Below, piece after piece: positions 1 through 7,219 of a stretch of 29,395 nt of DNA (the stretch's first letter is position 1; each line of letters opens with the position of its first letter). The translations under genes and the position numbers were made by a program. Origin of the DNA: Candidatus Vogelbacteria bacterium (GTDB taxonomy: Bacteria > Patescibacteria > Paceibacteria > UBA9973 > UBA12445); NCBI GenBank assembly GCA_016201425.1, contig JACQCW010000099.1, positions 1 through 29,395 of the forward strand, written 5' to 3'. Below the pieces are notes generated by a model. The model saw only the letters and a list, made by a program, of their open reading frames with translations. It was not told the origin of the DNA and did no database searches.

Positions 1-104
1 AATCGCTGATCAGAGAAACAAAAAAGCTGACTCACATGGAGTCAGCCGAGAAAGTCTTCGAAGCGCGGCAACAATTATTCAAAGAAATTAATAGAAAGAT
101 GTGA
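1..104 (+). CDS. possible C-terminus of a plus-strand protein entering the window
   Basis: An open frame with complete codons from base 3 runs without a stop to TGA at 102-104. The roughly 33 residues are strongly helical and charged and end in EINRKM. It would overlap the 3' end of the minus-strand gene at 88-354 by 17 nt in a convergent arrangement, and the hairpin at 26-46 would lie inside it. An open stretch this short arises often by chance, so the only support is its protein-like composition and the lack of another gene here. The start lies outside the window and I do not recognise a family. Confidence 0.3.
   Translation, partial: SLIRETKKLTHMESAEKVFEARQQLFKEINRKM
20..46 (-). terminator. 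intrinsic terminator after the shikimate-kinase-like gene
   Basis: A perfect 8-bp stem (GCTGACTC at 26-33 with GAGTCAGC at 39-46) has a 5-nt loop and is followed on the minus strand by a T-rich run (A-run at 21-25 on plus). It lies about 40 nt beyond the stop of the minus-strand gene ending at 88. Confidence 0.75.
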
Positions 105-354
105 TATGATTTGGGTGTAATTTAGGGATTGGAATATACTTATCCTTTGAGCTCATAAGGGACAAAACTATTTCAGTTTCGGCTTTAATAAATCCTTCGT
201 CACCAATCTCATCAATCACATTATATAGCTCCTTCCCAAACCTCTCCCTAAGGAGATCGTCAGTGTCCACAAATCCATATCCAATTTTATCCGCCAGTGC
301 CTTTCCAATCGTACTCTTCCCCGCCCCCGCCATACCAATGAGTGTTATGTTCAT
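88..354 (-). CDS. truncated shikimate-kinase-like P-loop protein
   Basis: The first 60 or so residues match the start of shikimate kinase or related small P-loop kinases: a beta strand, Walker A GMAGAGKST at residues 7-15, and the FVDTDD segment (28-33) that in AroK precedes shikimate-binding residues. At 88 aa it is about half the usual 165-175 aa. The GGG substrate loop, the lid and the adenine-binding end are absent, and the tail after about residue 70 does not look like the family. Neither of the other two minus-strand frames downstream restores the missing part. It is therefore either a decayed remnant or a short protein of changed function. No Shine-Dalgarno site is present; a TGATATATT box ends 6 nt before the ATG. 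Confidence 0.7.
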   Translation of the reverse strand: MNITLIGMAGAGKSTIGKALADKIGYGFVDTDDLLRERFGKELYNVIDEIGDEGFIKAETEIVLSLMSSKDKYIPIPKLHPNHITSFY

Positions 355-369
355 TATTTAAATATATCA
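355..369 (-). promoter_or_regulatory. extended -10 box, leaderless-type, for the shikimate-kinase-like gene
   Basis: On the minus strand TGA-TATATT (369 to 361) is followed by 6 nt and then ATG at 354. There is no Shine-Dalgarno site. It lies directly after the upstream gene's terminator hairpin, as expected for a separate promoter. No clear -35 box is seen. Confidence 0.5.
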
Positions 370-372
370 CAA

Positions 373-390
373 AGGCCCCGGGTGGGGCCT
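373..390 (-). terminator. GC-rich hairpin terminator of the 83-aa gene
   Basis: AGGCCCC (373-379) pairs with GGGGCCT (384-390) around a 4-nt loop, beginning 5 nt after the stop of the minus-strand gene at 395. The following T tract is interrupted (TTTGTG), so termination could be partial. Confidence 0.65.
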
Positions 391-394
391 GAAA

Positions 395-646
395 TTATTT
401 AGAAAGTTCTTTGATCCTTGCGTAAATGACATCCAGATCCTGTAGAGGAAATTCGCTAATTTTCGTTTCTACATGGACAATACAAATTGTCACAACGGGA
501 TTGTTATCATTTCGCACACAACGTGCTTTAATAGTTGCGCTGATGCCTTCGATTTCAAAGTTAACGACAAACCCATGTAGGGTCGGTGTGTAAGTCTCGG
601 TAACTGTTTCGCTCAACTTCTTCACAAAATCTTTACCTTGTACCAT
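395..646 (-). CDS. hypothetical protein, 83 aa
   Basis: I do not recognise this small protein. It is soluble, with a beta-rich middle (HGFVVNFEIEG and TICIVHVETK) and a helical C-terminus (DLDVIYARIKELSK); it has no membrane segment or metal motif. The start is set at the ATG at 646 because AAAGGAG lies 7 nt upstream of it, whereas an in-frame ATG two codons earlier sits almost on top of that site. A plausible promoter TTGTGT, 17 nt, TATTTT lies upstream, and a GC-rich hairpin follows the stop. It is a self-contained single-gene unit. Confidence 0.75.
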   Translation of the reverse strand: MVQGKDFVKKLSETVTETYTPTLHGFVVNFEIEGISATIKARCVRNDNNPVVTICIVHVETKISEFPLQDLDVIYARIKELSK

Positions 647-717
647 CTTCATTCTCCTTTCAACTACAACCGGCTATCGAGTTAAAATATTTCCATGTGA
701 ATTATTACACAACAGAC

Positions 718-1329
718 TTAACTAAACAACTCCTCTTTTGGAAATCTTACCTTTGGCTTCAAGACGTCGAGCGGCGATCTATAACCCACGGCAAGAACAA
801 CTTGTGGGTAAAAGTATTCAGGCAAATTTAGTATTTTCTTAAAGGCGTCCTTATCAAACCCTTCCATTGGACACGAATCAATCTGAAGTTCCGCACATGC
901 CGCCATGGCAAAACCAAGAGCGATATAAGTCTGTTTAGCGGCCCAGCTCTTTACCTCTTCTTCACTCATTTTTTGAATAGCGCCGTTTATCATTTTAACG
1001 TACCTTGTAAATTCGCCTCGATCTTTCGAATGCACTTTTGCCATAACATCGGTAAAATCCTCCGCTCTCTTCGAGAGATCTGTCCGTACAGAAAAAACCA
1101 AAAGAAAATTGGAGTCTGTAATTTGGGACTGGTCCCAGGCGCTCTTGCGAAGCTTTGCACGAACCGCTGGATCTACAATTATATTCACATGAAACTGTTG
1201 TAAACCATACGACGTTGGCGCCAATCTAATTGCTTCTAAAATTTTATTTTTATTATCTTCTCCAACTTTTTTTGAAGCATCAAAACCCTTAGTCGCATAT
1301 CTCCAATTTAAATTATCTAGAAATGGCAT
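718..1329 (-). CDS. nitroreductase-family NAD(P)H-dependent flavin oxidoreductase
   Basis: The 203-aa length, the N-terminal RYATKGFD motif (residues 10-17; FMN phosphate contact in NfsB-like enzymes), RLAPTSYGLQ (about 35-44) and the C-terminal DSCPMEGFD and VVLAVGYRS segments are typical of NfsB/YdgI-type nitroreductases. Such enzymes bind FMN as homodimers and reduce quinones, nitroaromatics or similar acceptors with NAD(P)H in the cytoplasm; the substrate here cannot be read from sequence. Upstream there is a TGG-TATACT extended -10 about 24 nt before the ATG and no clear Shine-Dalgarno site. The family call is firm; the choice among nitroreductase subfamilies is not. Confidence 0.92.
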   Translation of the reverse strand: MPFLDNLNWRYATKGFDASKKVGEDNKNKILEAIRLAPTSYGLQQFHVNIIVDPAVRAKLRKSAWDQSQITDSNFLLVFSVRTDLSKRAEDFTDVMAKVHSKDRGEFTRYVKMINGAIQKMSEEEVKSWAAKQTYIALGFAMAACAELQIDSCPMEGFDKDAFKKILNLPEYFYPQVVLAVGYRSPLDVLKPKVRFPKEELFS

Positions 1330-1375
1330 TTATATTGCATTAACTAATAATAGAGTATACCATACCAGGGCAAAC

Positions 1376-1403
1376 AAAAACGCTCCAATTTACTCAGAGC
1401 GTT
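1376..1403 (-). terminator. intrinsic terminator after the anchored HExxH protein
   Basis: AACGCTC (1379-1385) pairs with GAGCGTT (1397-1403), with a T-rich run (TTTTTGTTTG) following on the minus strand. It starts about 9 nt after the stop of the gene ending at 1412. Confidence 0.7.
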
Positions 1404-1411
1404 AATCAAAA

Positions 1412-2167
1412 CTATTTTATCGCAAGTTCCTCTAACGCTTTTTTTTGAAAACCTCTTAAATCTTTTAATCTTGTGCCATCTAACGAGTGGGTGATCAGAT
1501 ACTCAATACCACGAACTTTATATATATCTATGACCGGCTTCACTAGCTCAAGAGCAATGGAATAAAAGTCGTTCGTGTGCTCAGTAAAATAATCCGCATC
1601 AACGTTAGCGCTGCGAAGCTGACTAACCTTTTTCTTCTCTATGGACATGCCATCTTGAATATAATCCGCTATCCCCTCTTGGACCAGACGATTCATTAAC
1701 TCATCTAGATTACCAGCGCTCTTTGGATTCAACTTTTGCAAAATATTCTCCGGAACTTTATGTATATATTTATCAATGTAAAAGTGGACAAGTTCATGAT
1801 TCAAAGTAGTCCGCAAATTAACTTGCCTATCAACACCTACGAGTAACCCGATAGACCAATTCAAACCATCATTATCAGTAATCGTAAGGTATGTTGTGTC
1901 TGTCGAAAGATAAATCGCGGAATCATCGGCACTATATGAAGAGACTGACCCCCTACCTAGGTTGGTATATAGAATCTTCGGCATTCCCTGATACTTTATT
2001 CCGAACCGTTTCTCCTGCAAGCCGATCATCTCTCTCAAATTTTTTTTGACGAAACTTTCAGCCAGGAACCTACGCCCTTTAATGCGCAATTCCTCTGGCA
2101 TGAGTTTGATCGAAACACACATTATTATCAACAGTAGGGACACGAACGTTAACAACCTTGTTTTCAC
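1412..2167 (-). CDS. membrane-anchored putative zinc metallopeptidase (HExxH)
   Basis: This 251-aa protein starts with a hydrophobic segment (residues 5-20) that could be a signal anchor, followed by an exported domain. It carries HELVH at 124-128 and a downstream QEGIADY segment whose Glu164 is placed like the third zinc ligand of gluzincin peptidases. The stretch around 85-120 is beta-rich, as in the sheet before a metallopeptidase active helix. I infer a zinc-dependent peptidase acting outside the membrane, but recognise no named family. The start is GTG at 2167, with GGGAGG about 10 nt upstream. A terminator follows the gene, so it is probably transcribed alone. Confidence 0.7.
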   Translation of the reverse strand: MKTRLLTFVSLLLIIMCVSIKLMPEELRIKGRRFLAESFVKKNLREMIGLQEKRFGIKYQGMPKILYTNLGRGSVSSYSADDSAIYLSTDTTYLTITDNDGLNWSIGLLVGVDRQVNLRTTLNHELVHFYIDKYIHKVPENILQKLNPKSAGNLDELMNRLVQEGIADYIQDGMSIEKKKVSQLRSANVDADYFTEHTNDFYSIALELVKPVIDIYKVRGIEYLITHSLDGTRLKDLRGFQKKALEELAIK

Positions 2168-2257
2168 GCTAACACAACCTCCCGTGGTTCATGACTCAAA
2201 GTTCAAAGTCTATATTTTATTTCAAACTACCATTTCTAGCCCCCTATGCAAAGCAAA

Positions 2258-2899
2258 CTAAAGAATATCTTTTATTTCTTTAAGTGAGTCGACAATCCAA
2301 TCAGCTTGAAATAGTCTATCCTTCTTGAATGTGTGAGTTACAGCAAGCACATTAGCACCAGCGCCTTTTGCCGACAAAATACCGTTCACAGAATCCTCAA
2401 TTGCTGCGCACGAACTAGCGGGAGCATCTATTTTACTGATCGCCATAGAGTATGGTTCGGGATCTGGTTTGCCTTTACTAACCATGTCCCCAGTGACAAC
2501 GACCGGGAAAAAATCCTGCAAATTAAAACGACCAAAAATAGCTTTCTGAATTCTTGCATGACTAGACGTCACCAACGCAAGATGATACCTCCCTACTAAA
2601 TGATTAATCAAATCAGTAAACCCAGAAAAAAGTTTAACATCGGCTGCCAAAATCATCTCGACAAATTTATCTATCTTTTCAAATGCCATATCTTCGGCCG
2701 ACGCACCTTCTATATTATGTTCGACGATTATATGAGCAAATATATCTGCTGATGTTTTGCCCTTAAAACTTTGCCACTCGGCTTCAGTCGGGTAAATATT
2801 ATACTTATTCAAAACATAATTCTCGGCCATAACATGAATAATTTCTGAATCTACAATAACCCCATCCATATCAAATATGACGGCTTTGATATCATTCAC
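2258..2899 (-). CDS. HAD-superfamily phosphatase/phosphomutase, beta-phosphoglucomutase type
   Basis: DMDGVIVDSE near the N-terminus (motif I, nucleophile Asp and acid/base Asp), LVTSSH (motif II), the GKPDPEPY lysine segment (motif III) and AIEDSVNGILSA (motif IV) give a complete HAD subfamily I enzyme with an alpha-helical C1 cap (LNKYNIYPTEAEW onward). Likely substrates are sugar phosphates or similar small phosphate esters in the cytoplasm. The start is set at GTG 2899 (VNDIKAVIFD). A longer reading from 2962 would begin inside the terminator of the upstream gene and adds a non-homologous hydrophobic tail, so it is rejected. No good Shine-Dalgarno site is visible, so the start is the least certain part. 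Confidence 0.88.
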   Translation of the reverse strand: MNDIKAVIFDMDGVIVDSEIIHVMAENYVLNKYNIYPTEAEWQSFKGKTSADIFAHIIVEHNIEGASAEDMAFEKIDKFVEMILAADVKLFSGFTDLINHLVGRYHLALVTSSHARIQKAIFGRFNLQDFFPVVVTGDMVSKGKPDPEPYSMAISKIDAPASSCAAIEDSVNGILSAKGAGANVLAVTHTFKKDRLFQADWIVDSLKEIKDIL

Positions 2900-2937
2900 A
2901 AGTGATACAACAACAACCAGAAACAAAAAGTTTCCGC

Positions 2938-2960
2938 AAAAAAGGGCACAGCCTGTGCCC
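2938..2960 (-). terminator. intrinsic terminator of the histidine phosphatase gene
   Basis: GGGCACA (2944-2950) pairs with TGTGCCC (2954-2960) around a 3-nt loop, followed on the minus strand by six T. It lies 7 nt after the stop of the gene ending at 2968 and separates that gene from the HAD gene. Confidence 0.85.
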
Positions 2961-2967
2961 AAGATGA

Positions 2968-3663
2968 TTACAAACGCCTTATCTCACGAGTCTCTAAATT
3001 TAACAAAAGTCGAGCGTTTTGATGGCGAAAAACGAGTGAAAGTGTTGCTGCAGCGCCTTTTTCATCTGGTTCTATTTCGACTTTCAAAAGTTCGCCATAA
3101 GTTGGTCCAGTACCCAACTCTGTACCCGTGCCATATGCCTCCTCCAAAATATCGCGCATCATCTCTTCATGAGTGATACACAAGACTCTTACTCTTTTTT
3201 TGGAATCTGAATTTGCCTTCCTGGCGAGTCTCTCAAGATTTGCGACAACTCTCATAACACGTCTTCTAAGAGATCGTGGTAACTCCATCCCGATTGGCAA
3301 ACCTACCACACTGGCCCAATACTCCATCCACGACTTGGATTTTCCCTCCTCTGGTATCTCCGCATATGCTTCTCCAGTCAAAATTACGTCTCTTAAAGAC
3401 CAAACAACTTTTGGCTTTCTAATTCTGATGCCTGCCTTATCAAAAGCCGACCATATCACATCAGCGGTTTGCAACGCGCGCCGTTTGGGACTACTCCAGA
3501 TAATCATGATCTCACCATCTTTTTCAAAACCAGCCAAAATCGACGCAGCCAAAACTTCCACCTGCGACACACCTTCAGGCGTTAAGTCTCCCTCTACAGC
3601 CTCAGAAAACAGATCCTCATCAGTATATGTAGGTTTTCCATGTCTAACAAAGTCACAACGCAT
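2968..3663 (-). CDS. histidine phosphatase superfamily (phosphoglycerate-mutase-like) protein
   Basis: VRHGKPTY at residues 6-13 supplies the phospho-accepting His8 and Arg7; IIWSSPKRRALQTA holds the second phosphate-binding Arg, and LCITHEEMMRD supplies the late catalytic His. At 231 aa it fits the branch-1 histidine phosphatases, more probably a phosphatase than a glycolytic mutase because the mutase-specific insertions are not evident. The substrate is unknown. The start is at 3663 because AAGGAGG stands 5 nt upstream; an in-frame start six codons earlier would place that site inside the gene. It carries its own terminator. Confidence 0.88.
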   Translation of the reverse strand: MRCDFVRHGKPTYTDEDLFSEAVEGDLTPEGVSQVEVLAASILAGFEKDGEIMIIWSSPKRRALQTADVIWSAFDKAGIRIRKPKVVWSLRDVILTGEAYAEIPEEGKSKSWMEYWASVVGLPIGMELPRSLRRRVMRVVANLERLARKANSDSKKRVRVLCITHEEMMRDILEEAYGTGTELGTGPTYGELLKVEIEPDEKGAAATLSLVFRHQNARLLLNLETREIRRL

Positions 3664-3723
3664 AAAGTCCTCCTTGCCCACTCTATGTCAAAGAGCTAAA
3701 CACCAAGACAAACTCTAACATAA

Positions 3724-4458
3724 CTACTTAAAAAATTCTTTTCTGATCTTTTCAACAGTATCAGCATAATCCTTCATCTGTTCCCTTCTTGGTCTCGGTA
3801 TATTAATGGGGAACACGTGATCAATCGTTGAATCCTTCATTAATATGACACGGCCAGCCAACGAAACAGCCTCTTCGATCAAATGAGAAACCATAACTAT
3901 AGTTTTACCAGTTTCAAACCAAATCTTTAAAATGTCGTTATGCAACTCGAAAGTAGTCTTTGGATCCAATGCAGCAAAAGGTTCATCAAGGAGTAGCACA
4001 GATGGGTCGACAGCCAAAGCCCGAGCAATACCTACCCGCTGTCTCTGCCCTCCTGACAACTCTCTCGGATATTTGTTTATATGCTCCGTAAGACCAATGA
4101 GCTCAATCTGCTTCATGGCTTCCTTATGCAAACGTTCACCATGAACCCCCTGCATTTCAAGACCTAACTCCACATTCTTAAGAACGTTAAACCACGGGAA
4201 CAGCGCACCAGATTGGAATACCATAGAGACATTTCCTGGGATGGTCACGACTCCGGTCGACTCCTTCTCAAGACCCGCGATAATTTTCAAAATGGTAGAC
4301 TTGCCACAGCCCGATGGACCAATTAAACACACAAACTCGCCTCGATCTACAGACAGACTTACATTACGCAAAGAGGCCGCCTGGCCCACATCATAGGTCT
4401 TCCAGACACCATCAAACGCAATCACTTTTTCTTTAGTCGAATTTATAATGTTCTGCAT
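3724..4458 (-). CDS. ABC transporter ATP-binding protein, NitT/TauT (SsuB/TauB) type
   Basis: A complete 244-aa ABC ATPase: Walker A GPSGCGKS (47-54), Q-loop Gln82 in VFQSGALFPW, signature LSGGQ (134-138), Walker B LLLDEP (155-160), and switch His192 in MVSHLIEEA. The FQ..ALFPW loop and overall pattern are those of nitrate/sulfonate/taurine-type importers. Its start overlaps the 3' end of the permease gene by 26 nt, so the two are translationally coupled and must form one transporter. No periplasmic binding protein gene lies next to them, so the substrate cannot be inferred. Confidence 0.92.
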   Translation of the reverse strand: MQNIINSTKEKVIAFDGVWKTYDVGQAASLRNVSLSVDRGEFVCLIGPSGCGKSTILKIIAGLEKESTGVVTIPGNVSMVFQSGALFPWFNVLKNVELGLEMQGVHGERLHKEAMKQIELIGLTEHINKYPRELSGGQRQRVGIARALAVDPSVLLLDEPFAALDPKTTFELHNDILKIWFETGKTIVMVSHLIEEAVSLAGRVILMKDSTIDHVFPINIPRPRREQMKDYADTVEKIRKEFFK

Positions 4459-5269
4459 ATTGTAATAGTTTTTGCCAAACGAAAAAATTTAAAATCGCGA
4501 TAGCAAGAGTCAAAACAACGAGTGATGCTACAAATATATCATTCTGCCCATTTGAAGCCGCACTAACAAGAATACTGCCGATGCCAAATAGATCACCTCC
4601 GGTGGAACCTGGTAGCATGTATGTATGAAGAACTTCGGCTACAATTATTAAATTCCAGCCTTCGGCCCAGGCAAGTATAGAGCCTGTTACAAGTTGTGGT
4701 AATATGGCAGGCAACAAAAGATCTTTAACTTCAGCAAATCCTTTAACTCGAAAAACGGCTGCGGCTGATCTTATATCGTTCGGAATTCCTGTTAGCCCGC
4801 CCACAATACTAAAGACGAGCTCCCACAACATACTAAAAGAGATAATAAATATCGCAGCTCCATTTACAAAGTTAAATTTTGTGAAAAACAAAACTATAGC
4901 TGGGAAAAATGCCAGGGCCGGCACAGACTCAATAATGTCATAAAGAGGCAAAAGAATGCGTTCTGCCTTAGGACTAAAATATATCAGAAAAACTAGGGGC
5001 AAAGCTACCACAACAGCAAAAAGATAAGCAATCGCAATTCTTCCCATAGTAGACAATAGGGCAAGTAAGAGAGTATAAAGAGTTAGCGCCGGCAGATGCA
5101 GAGTTGACTTACTGATTAAACTTAGTAACGCAAGCGAGATTAACAAAACAGCCGCTGGCACAAAAGCGTGCACGTACCAACTTTGTGCAATCGTTTTTGG
5201 ATAATGTGGCCCAGATCTAAATCGTCGCTGGGAAGTATGTTTTGATTGTTCCGAAATTCTCATCTGCAT
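4433..5269 (-). CDS. ABC transporter permease, NitT/TauT (SsuC/TauC) type
   Basis: This 278-aa inner-membrane protein has about six hydrophobic segments after a basic N-terminus. The cytoplasmic EAA loop is recognisable around residues 168-195 (AAAVFRVKGF and the LLLPAILP that follows), which docks on the ATPase. LPLYDIIESVPALAFFPAIV is typical of the SsuC/TauC family. It is the first gene of a two-gene operon with the ATPase. Two in-frame ATG codons lie at 5269 and 5263; a TACAGT box ends 7 nt before the first, and no Shine-Dalgarno site is visible. Confidence 0.9.
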   Translation of the reverse strand: MQMRISEQSKHTSQRRFRSGPHYPKTIAQSWYVHAFVPAAVLLISLALLSLISKSTLHLPALTLYTLLLALLSTMGRIAIAYLFAVVVALPLVFLIYFSPKAERILLPLYDIIESVPALAFFPAIVLFFTKFNFVNGAAIFIISFSMLWELVFSIVGGLTGIPNDIRSAAAVFRVKGFAEVKDLLLPAILPQLVTGSILAWAEGWNLIIVAEVLHTYMLPGSTGGDLFGIGSILVSAASNGQNDIFVASLVVLTLAIAILNFFVWQKLLQYAEHYKFD

Positions 5270-5276
5270 ATACTTT

Positions 5277-5294
5277 ACTGTATAGTATACTATA
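5277..5294 (-). promoter_or_regulatory. putative promoter and palindromic operator of the ABC operon
   Basis: TACAGT (5282 to 5277 on minus) ends 7 nt before the permease ATG and could be a -10 box of a leaderless transcript. A perfect 14-bp palindrome, TATAGTATACTATA at 5281-5294, overlaps it and also contains a TATACT. A dimeric repressor could bind there. The sequence is very AT-rich, so chance is possible. Confidence 0.4.
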
Positions 5295-5297
5295 AAT

Positions 5298-5384
5298 ATG
5301 TTCCGTATGTTAAAAGTGGAACATTACAGAATCTTTCATCGTTTTTACTTTCACACAAACTTAGATGTGCAATGCGAACATCTA
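5298..5384. other. spacer with two inverted repeats between the ABC operon and the LamG gene
   Basis: The 148-nt gap at 5270-5417 holds two hairpins besides the promoter. ATGTTCC (5298-5304) pairs with GGAACAT (5318-5324), and TAGATGT (5362-5368) pairs with ACATCTA (5378-5384). The second could be a weak terminator for the LamG gene, whose stop is at 5418, though its T tract is poor. The first may belong to the regulatory region of the ABC operon. No convincing small gene is seen here. Confidence 0.45.
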
Positions 5385-5417
5385 GTTGCGTCGATTGGAA
5401 TCTCGCTCAGGATGTAG

Positions 5418-6758
5418 TTAGTTCCCACCGAGAATTTTATTGATTGCAGAAAAAACTGAGGCAACCTGATTACCTGATGTGTCCATCGTAAAACCCTGAC
5501 ACGTCTTACCAGCCAAAACCAAAATCTCACAAGGAGTAACGGCTCTGTTATAAAGTCTAATTTCGTCTAATGACCCAACACCATATTGAGGATAACTCTG
5601 AGCATTATCAGACCCAAAATAGAGATCTGACCCCGCGGCGTAACCTCTAACAATACTGAGATTGGTCGAAGTAGCGAGTTGGCCGTCCAAATAGACACTG
5701 GCAACCGATCCATCATACGTCACAGCATAATTATGCCACTCTGAAATATTTGAAGGCTCAACCGTTCCCACCTCATAGATATTGCTCAACCGATCTGTAC
5801 TATCGAGTACTGTAAATTTAACTTTTTTAGTCCCGCCAACTGGACCGATCTCATACCCAGCTCCATCTCGAAGAGAGATAAACCAATCCGAACCGGCCCA
5901 CACGTCCTTGTGAGCCGCATCAGACTTGGCCCAAAGATCTATTGAAAATCGGCTTGGATAAAATGTTTTTGAGGTACTCACCACACAATAGGAATTAAGA
6001 CCATCCAAGCCAAGGGCATTGCCTATTTTACCCTCCGCATTAGTAACTGCTCCACCCTTAGTGTCACATCTATTTGCATTATTATCGAAAGACCAAAAAC
6101 CAATAATTCCCAAATTTATGTCTGGCGCCGGACCAGTCCATGTTGTTGTGGTGGCGGCCGGAGTAACAGTCTCCGTATTCACCGGCGACGACACCACCTT
6201 GGGCAATTCAGATGGGGATGCGACCACCTTGTCTGAAACTGTGAAAAAATTGCTCGCTCCCAATACTTGGCCGTCCGATGTCTTTGCCACAATATAATAT
6301 TTTCTTCCGACTAAAAAGTTGTCTGCAACCTGCCAGTTAAAAGAATTCCCAACGAGCTGATTAGACAAGCCACCAACCGAATGACCGCCCGTCTCAATCC
6401 AAAAATCAAGTGGCGTAGAACTGTCTATCGGTACCCTACTGAACGATATTGAAGTGACAGCACCCTTGCTTAGTGAATCACCGATAGTATCAAAAATTAC
6501 AGACGTGGTCCCTGGATGTTGCAACAAATAAAGCTCTTGAGTTAGTGATTCGAGAATGTTTTGATAAATTGAATCAATAGCTTCCCTGAGACCCACATTA
6601 GCGTTCAAAAGATTCTGAGAGCTTTGTTCAATGCCCCTCACCTGTACCAACAGCTTAAGAGTGTCTGAAAATTCAGCATACGAAAATACTGGCACCACAA
6701 ACGACATAATGGTTAAAAGAACGACTAAAAATTTTATTTTTGTATTGAAATACTTCAT
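5418..6758 (-). CDS. secreted LamG-domain (concanavalin A-like) surface protein
   Basis: The 446-aa protein begins with a signal peptide (MKYFNTKIKF followed by a hydrophobic run and a VFSYA cleavage-like site). A helical region (about 30-70) and a beta-sandwich-like domain (about 80-180) are followed by a Pro/Thr-rich linker and a LamG/laminin_G_3 domain of about 200 residues that ends in the typical LDEIRLYNRAVTPCEI. LamG domains bind glycans or proteins, so a surface adhesion or wall-associated role is likely. The start is at 6758; an upstream in-frame start would overlap msrB and precede the signal peptide with unrelated sequence. TATAAT ends 7 nt before this ATG and there is no Shine-Dalgarno site. 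Confidence 0.85.
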   Translation of the reverse strand: MKYFNTKIKFLVVLLTIMSFVVPVFSYAEFSDTLKLLVQVRGIEQSSQNLLNANVGLREAIDSIYQNILESLTQELYLLQHPGTTSVIFDTIGDSLSKGAVTSISFSRVPIDSSTPLDFWIETGGHSVGGLSNQLVGNSFNWQVADNFLVGRKYYIVAKTSDGQVLGASNFFTVSDKVVASPSELPKVVSSPVNTETVTPAATTTTWTGPAPDINLGIIGFWSFDNNANRCDTKGGAVTNAEGKIGNALGLDGLNSYCVVSTSKTFYPSRFSIDLWAKSDAAHKDVWAGSDWFISLRDGAGYEIGPVGGTKKVKFTVLDSTDRLSNIYEVGTVEPSNISEWHNYAVTYDGSVASVYLDGQLATSTNLSIVRGYAAGSDLYFGSDNAQSYPQYGVGSLDEIRLYNRAVTPCEILVLAGKTCQGFTMDTSGNQVASVFSAINKILGGN

Positions 6759-6765
6759 AGAATAT

Positions 6766-6771
6766 ATTATA
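6766..6771 (-). promoter_or_regulatory. -10 box (TATAAT), leaderless-type, for the LamG gene
   Basis: A consensus TATAAT (6771 to 6766 on minus) is followed by 7 nt and the ATG at 6758, placing the expected transcription start at or within a base or two of the start codon. No strong -35 box is seen. Confidence 0.6.
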
Positions 6772-6804
6772 TACCCAGTAAAAAAAGAAAATATACTCTC
6801 TTTC

Positions 6805-7218
6805 CTACTCCTTTTTATCAGTATTCGGTTCAAGATTCAAACAAACAGAGTTCATACAGTATCTTTTGCCCGTTGTTGTTGGTCCATCATCAAAAAGGTG
6901 GCCCAAATGAGAACCGCACTTTGCGCAAACAATTTCAGTTCTGTTCATACCATAACTCGCATCTTTAATCTGCTTAATGCTCCCGGGCATAGCCTGATCA
7001 AAGCTCGGCCAACCAGTACCAGAATCAAACTGTGCGTCAGCGTTAAAAAGAGGGTTTCCGCATGCAACACATTTATACACACCGCCCTCTGCCTTATGAA
7101 CATACTTACCACTAAATGGTGGCTCAGTTCCTTTTTCTCGTAAAACCTCGTATTGTTGTGATGTTAACTTATCTCTCCACTCCTTGTCAGATTTTGGCAT
7201 ATTATTATCATCTGTCAT
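6805..7218 (-). CDS. msrB: peptide methionine (R)-S-oxide reductase MsrB
   Basis: A complete 137-aa MsrB, which reduces the R epimer of methionine sulfoxide in proteins. It has the two zinc-binding CxxC pairs (Cys50/Cys53 in CVAC, Cys98/Cys101 in CAKC), the substrate loop DSGTGWPSF (65-73), GSHLGHLFDDGP (102-113) and the catalytic Cys121 in RYCMNS. No signal peptide or anchor is present, so it should be cytoplasmic. It starts one base after the msrA stop and is the last gene of the ccdA operon. Confidence 0.97.
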   Translation of the reverse strand: MTDDNNMPKSDKEWRDKLTSQQYEVLREKGTEPPFSGKYVHKAEGGVYKCVACGNPLFNADAQFDSGTGWPSFDQAMPGSIKQIKDASYGMNRTEIVCAKCGSHLGHLFDDGPTTTGKRYCMNSVCLNLEPNTDKKE

Positions 7219-7219
7219 T

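Noticed and set aside
3173..3718. A long plus-strand open frame (181 codons) opposite the histidine phosphatase gene
   Set aside because: It is antisense to a gene with clear catalytic motifs, has Ser/Thr/Leu-rich low-quality composition and no family resemblance; it is a shadow frame.
5246..5443. A plus-strand 65-codon frame in the gap before the LamG gene
   Set aside because: It overlaps both flanking genes, has no ribosome-binding site and no protein-like pattern; hairpins and promoter elements explain the gap better.
6805..6833. An upstream in-frame start for the LamG protein at 6833
   Set aside because: It would overlap msrB and put about 25 unrelated residues before a clear signal peptide; the ATG at 6758 has TATAAT at leaderless spacing.
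6631..7143. A 170-codon plus-strand frame opposite msrB and the 5' end of the LamG gene
   Set aside because: It overlaps two confident minus-strand genes and has no motif or ribosome-binding site.
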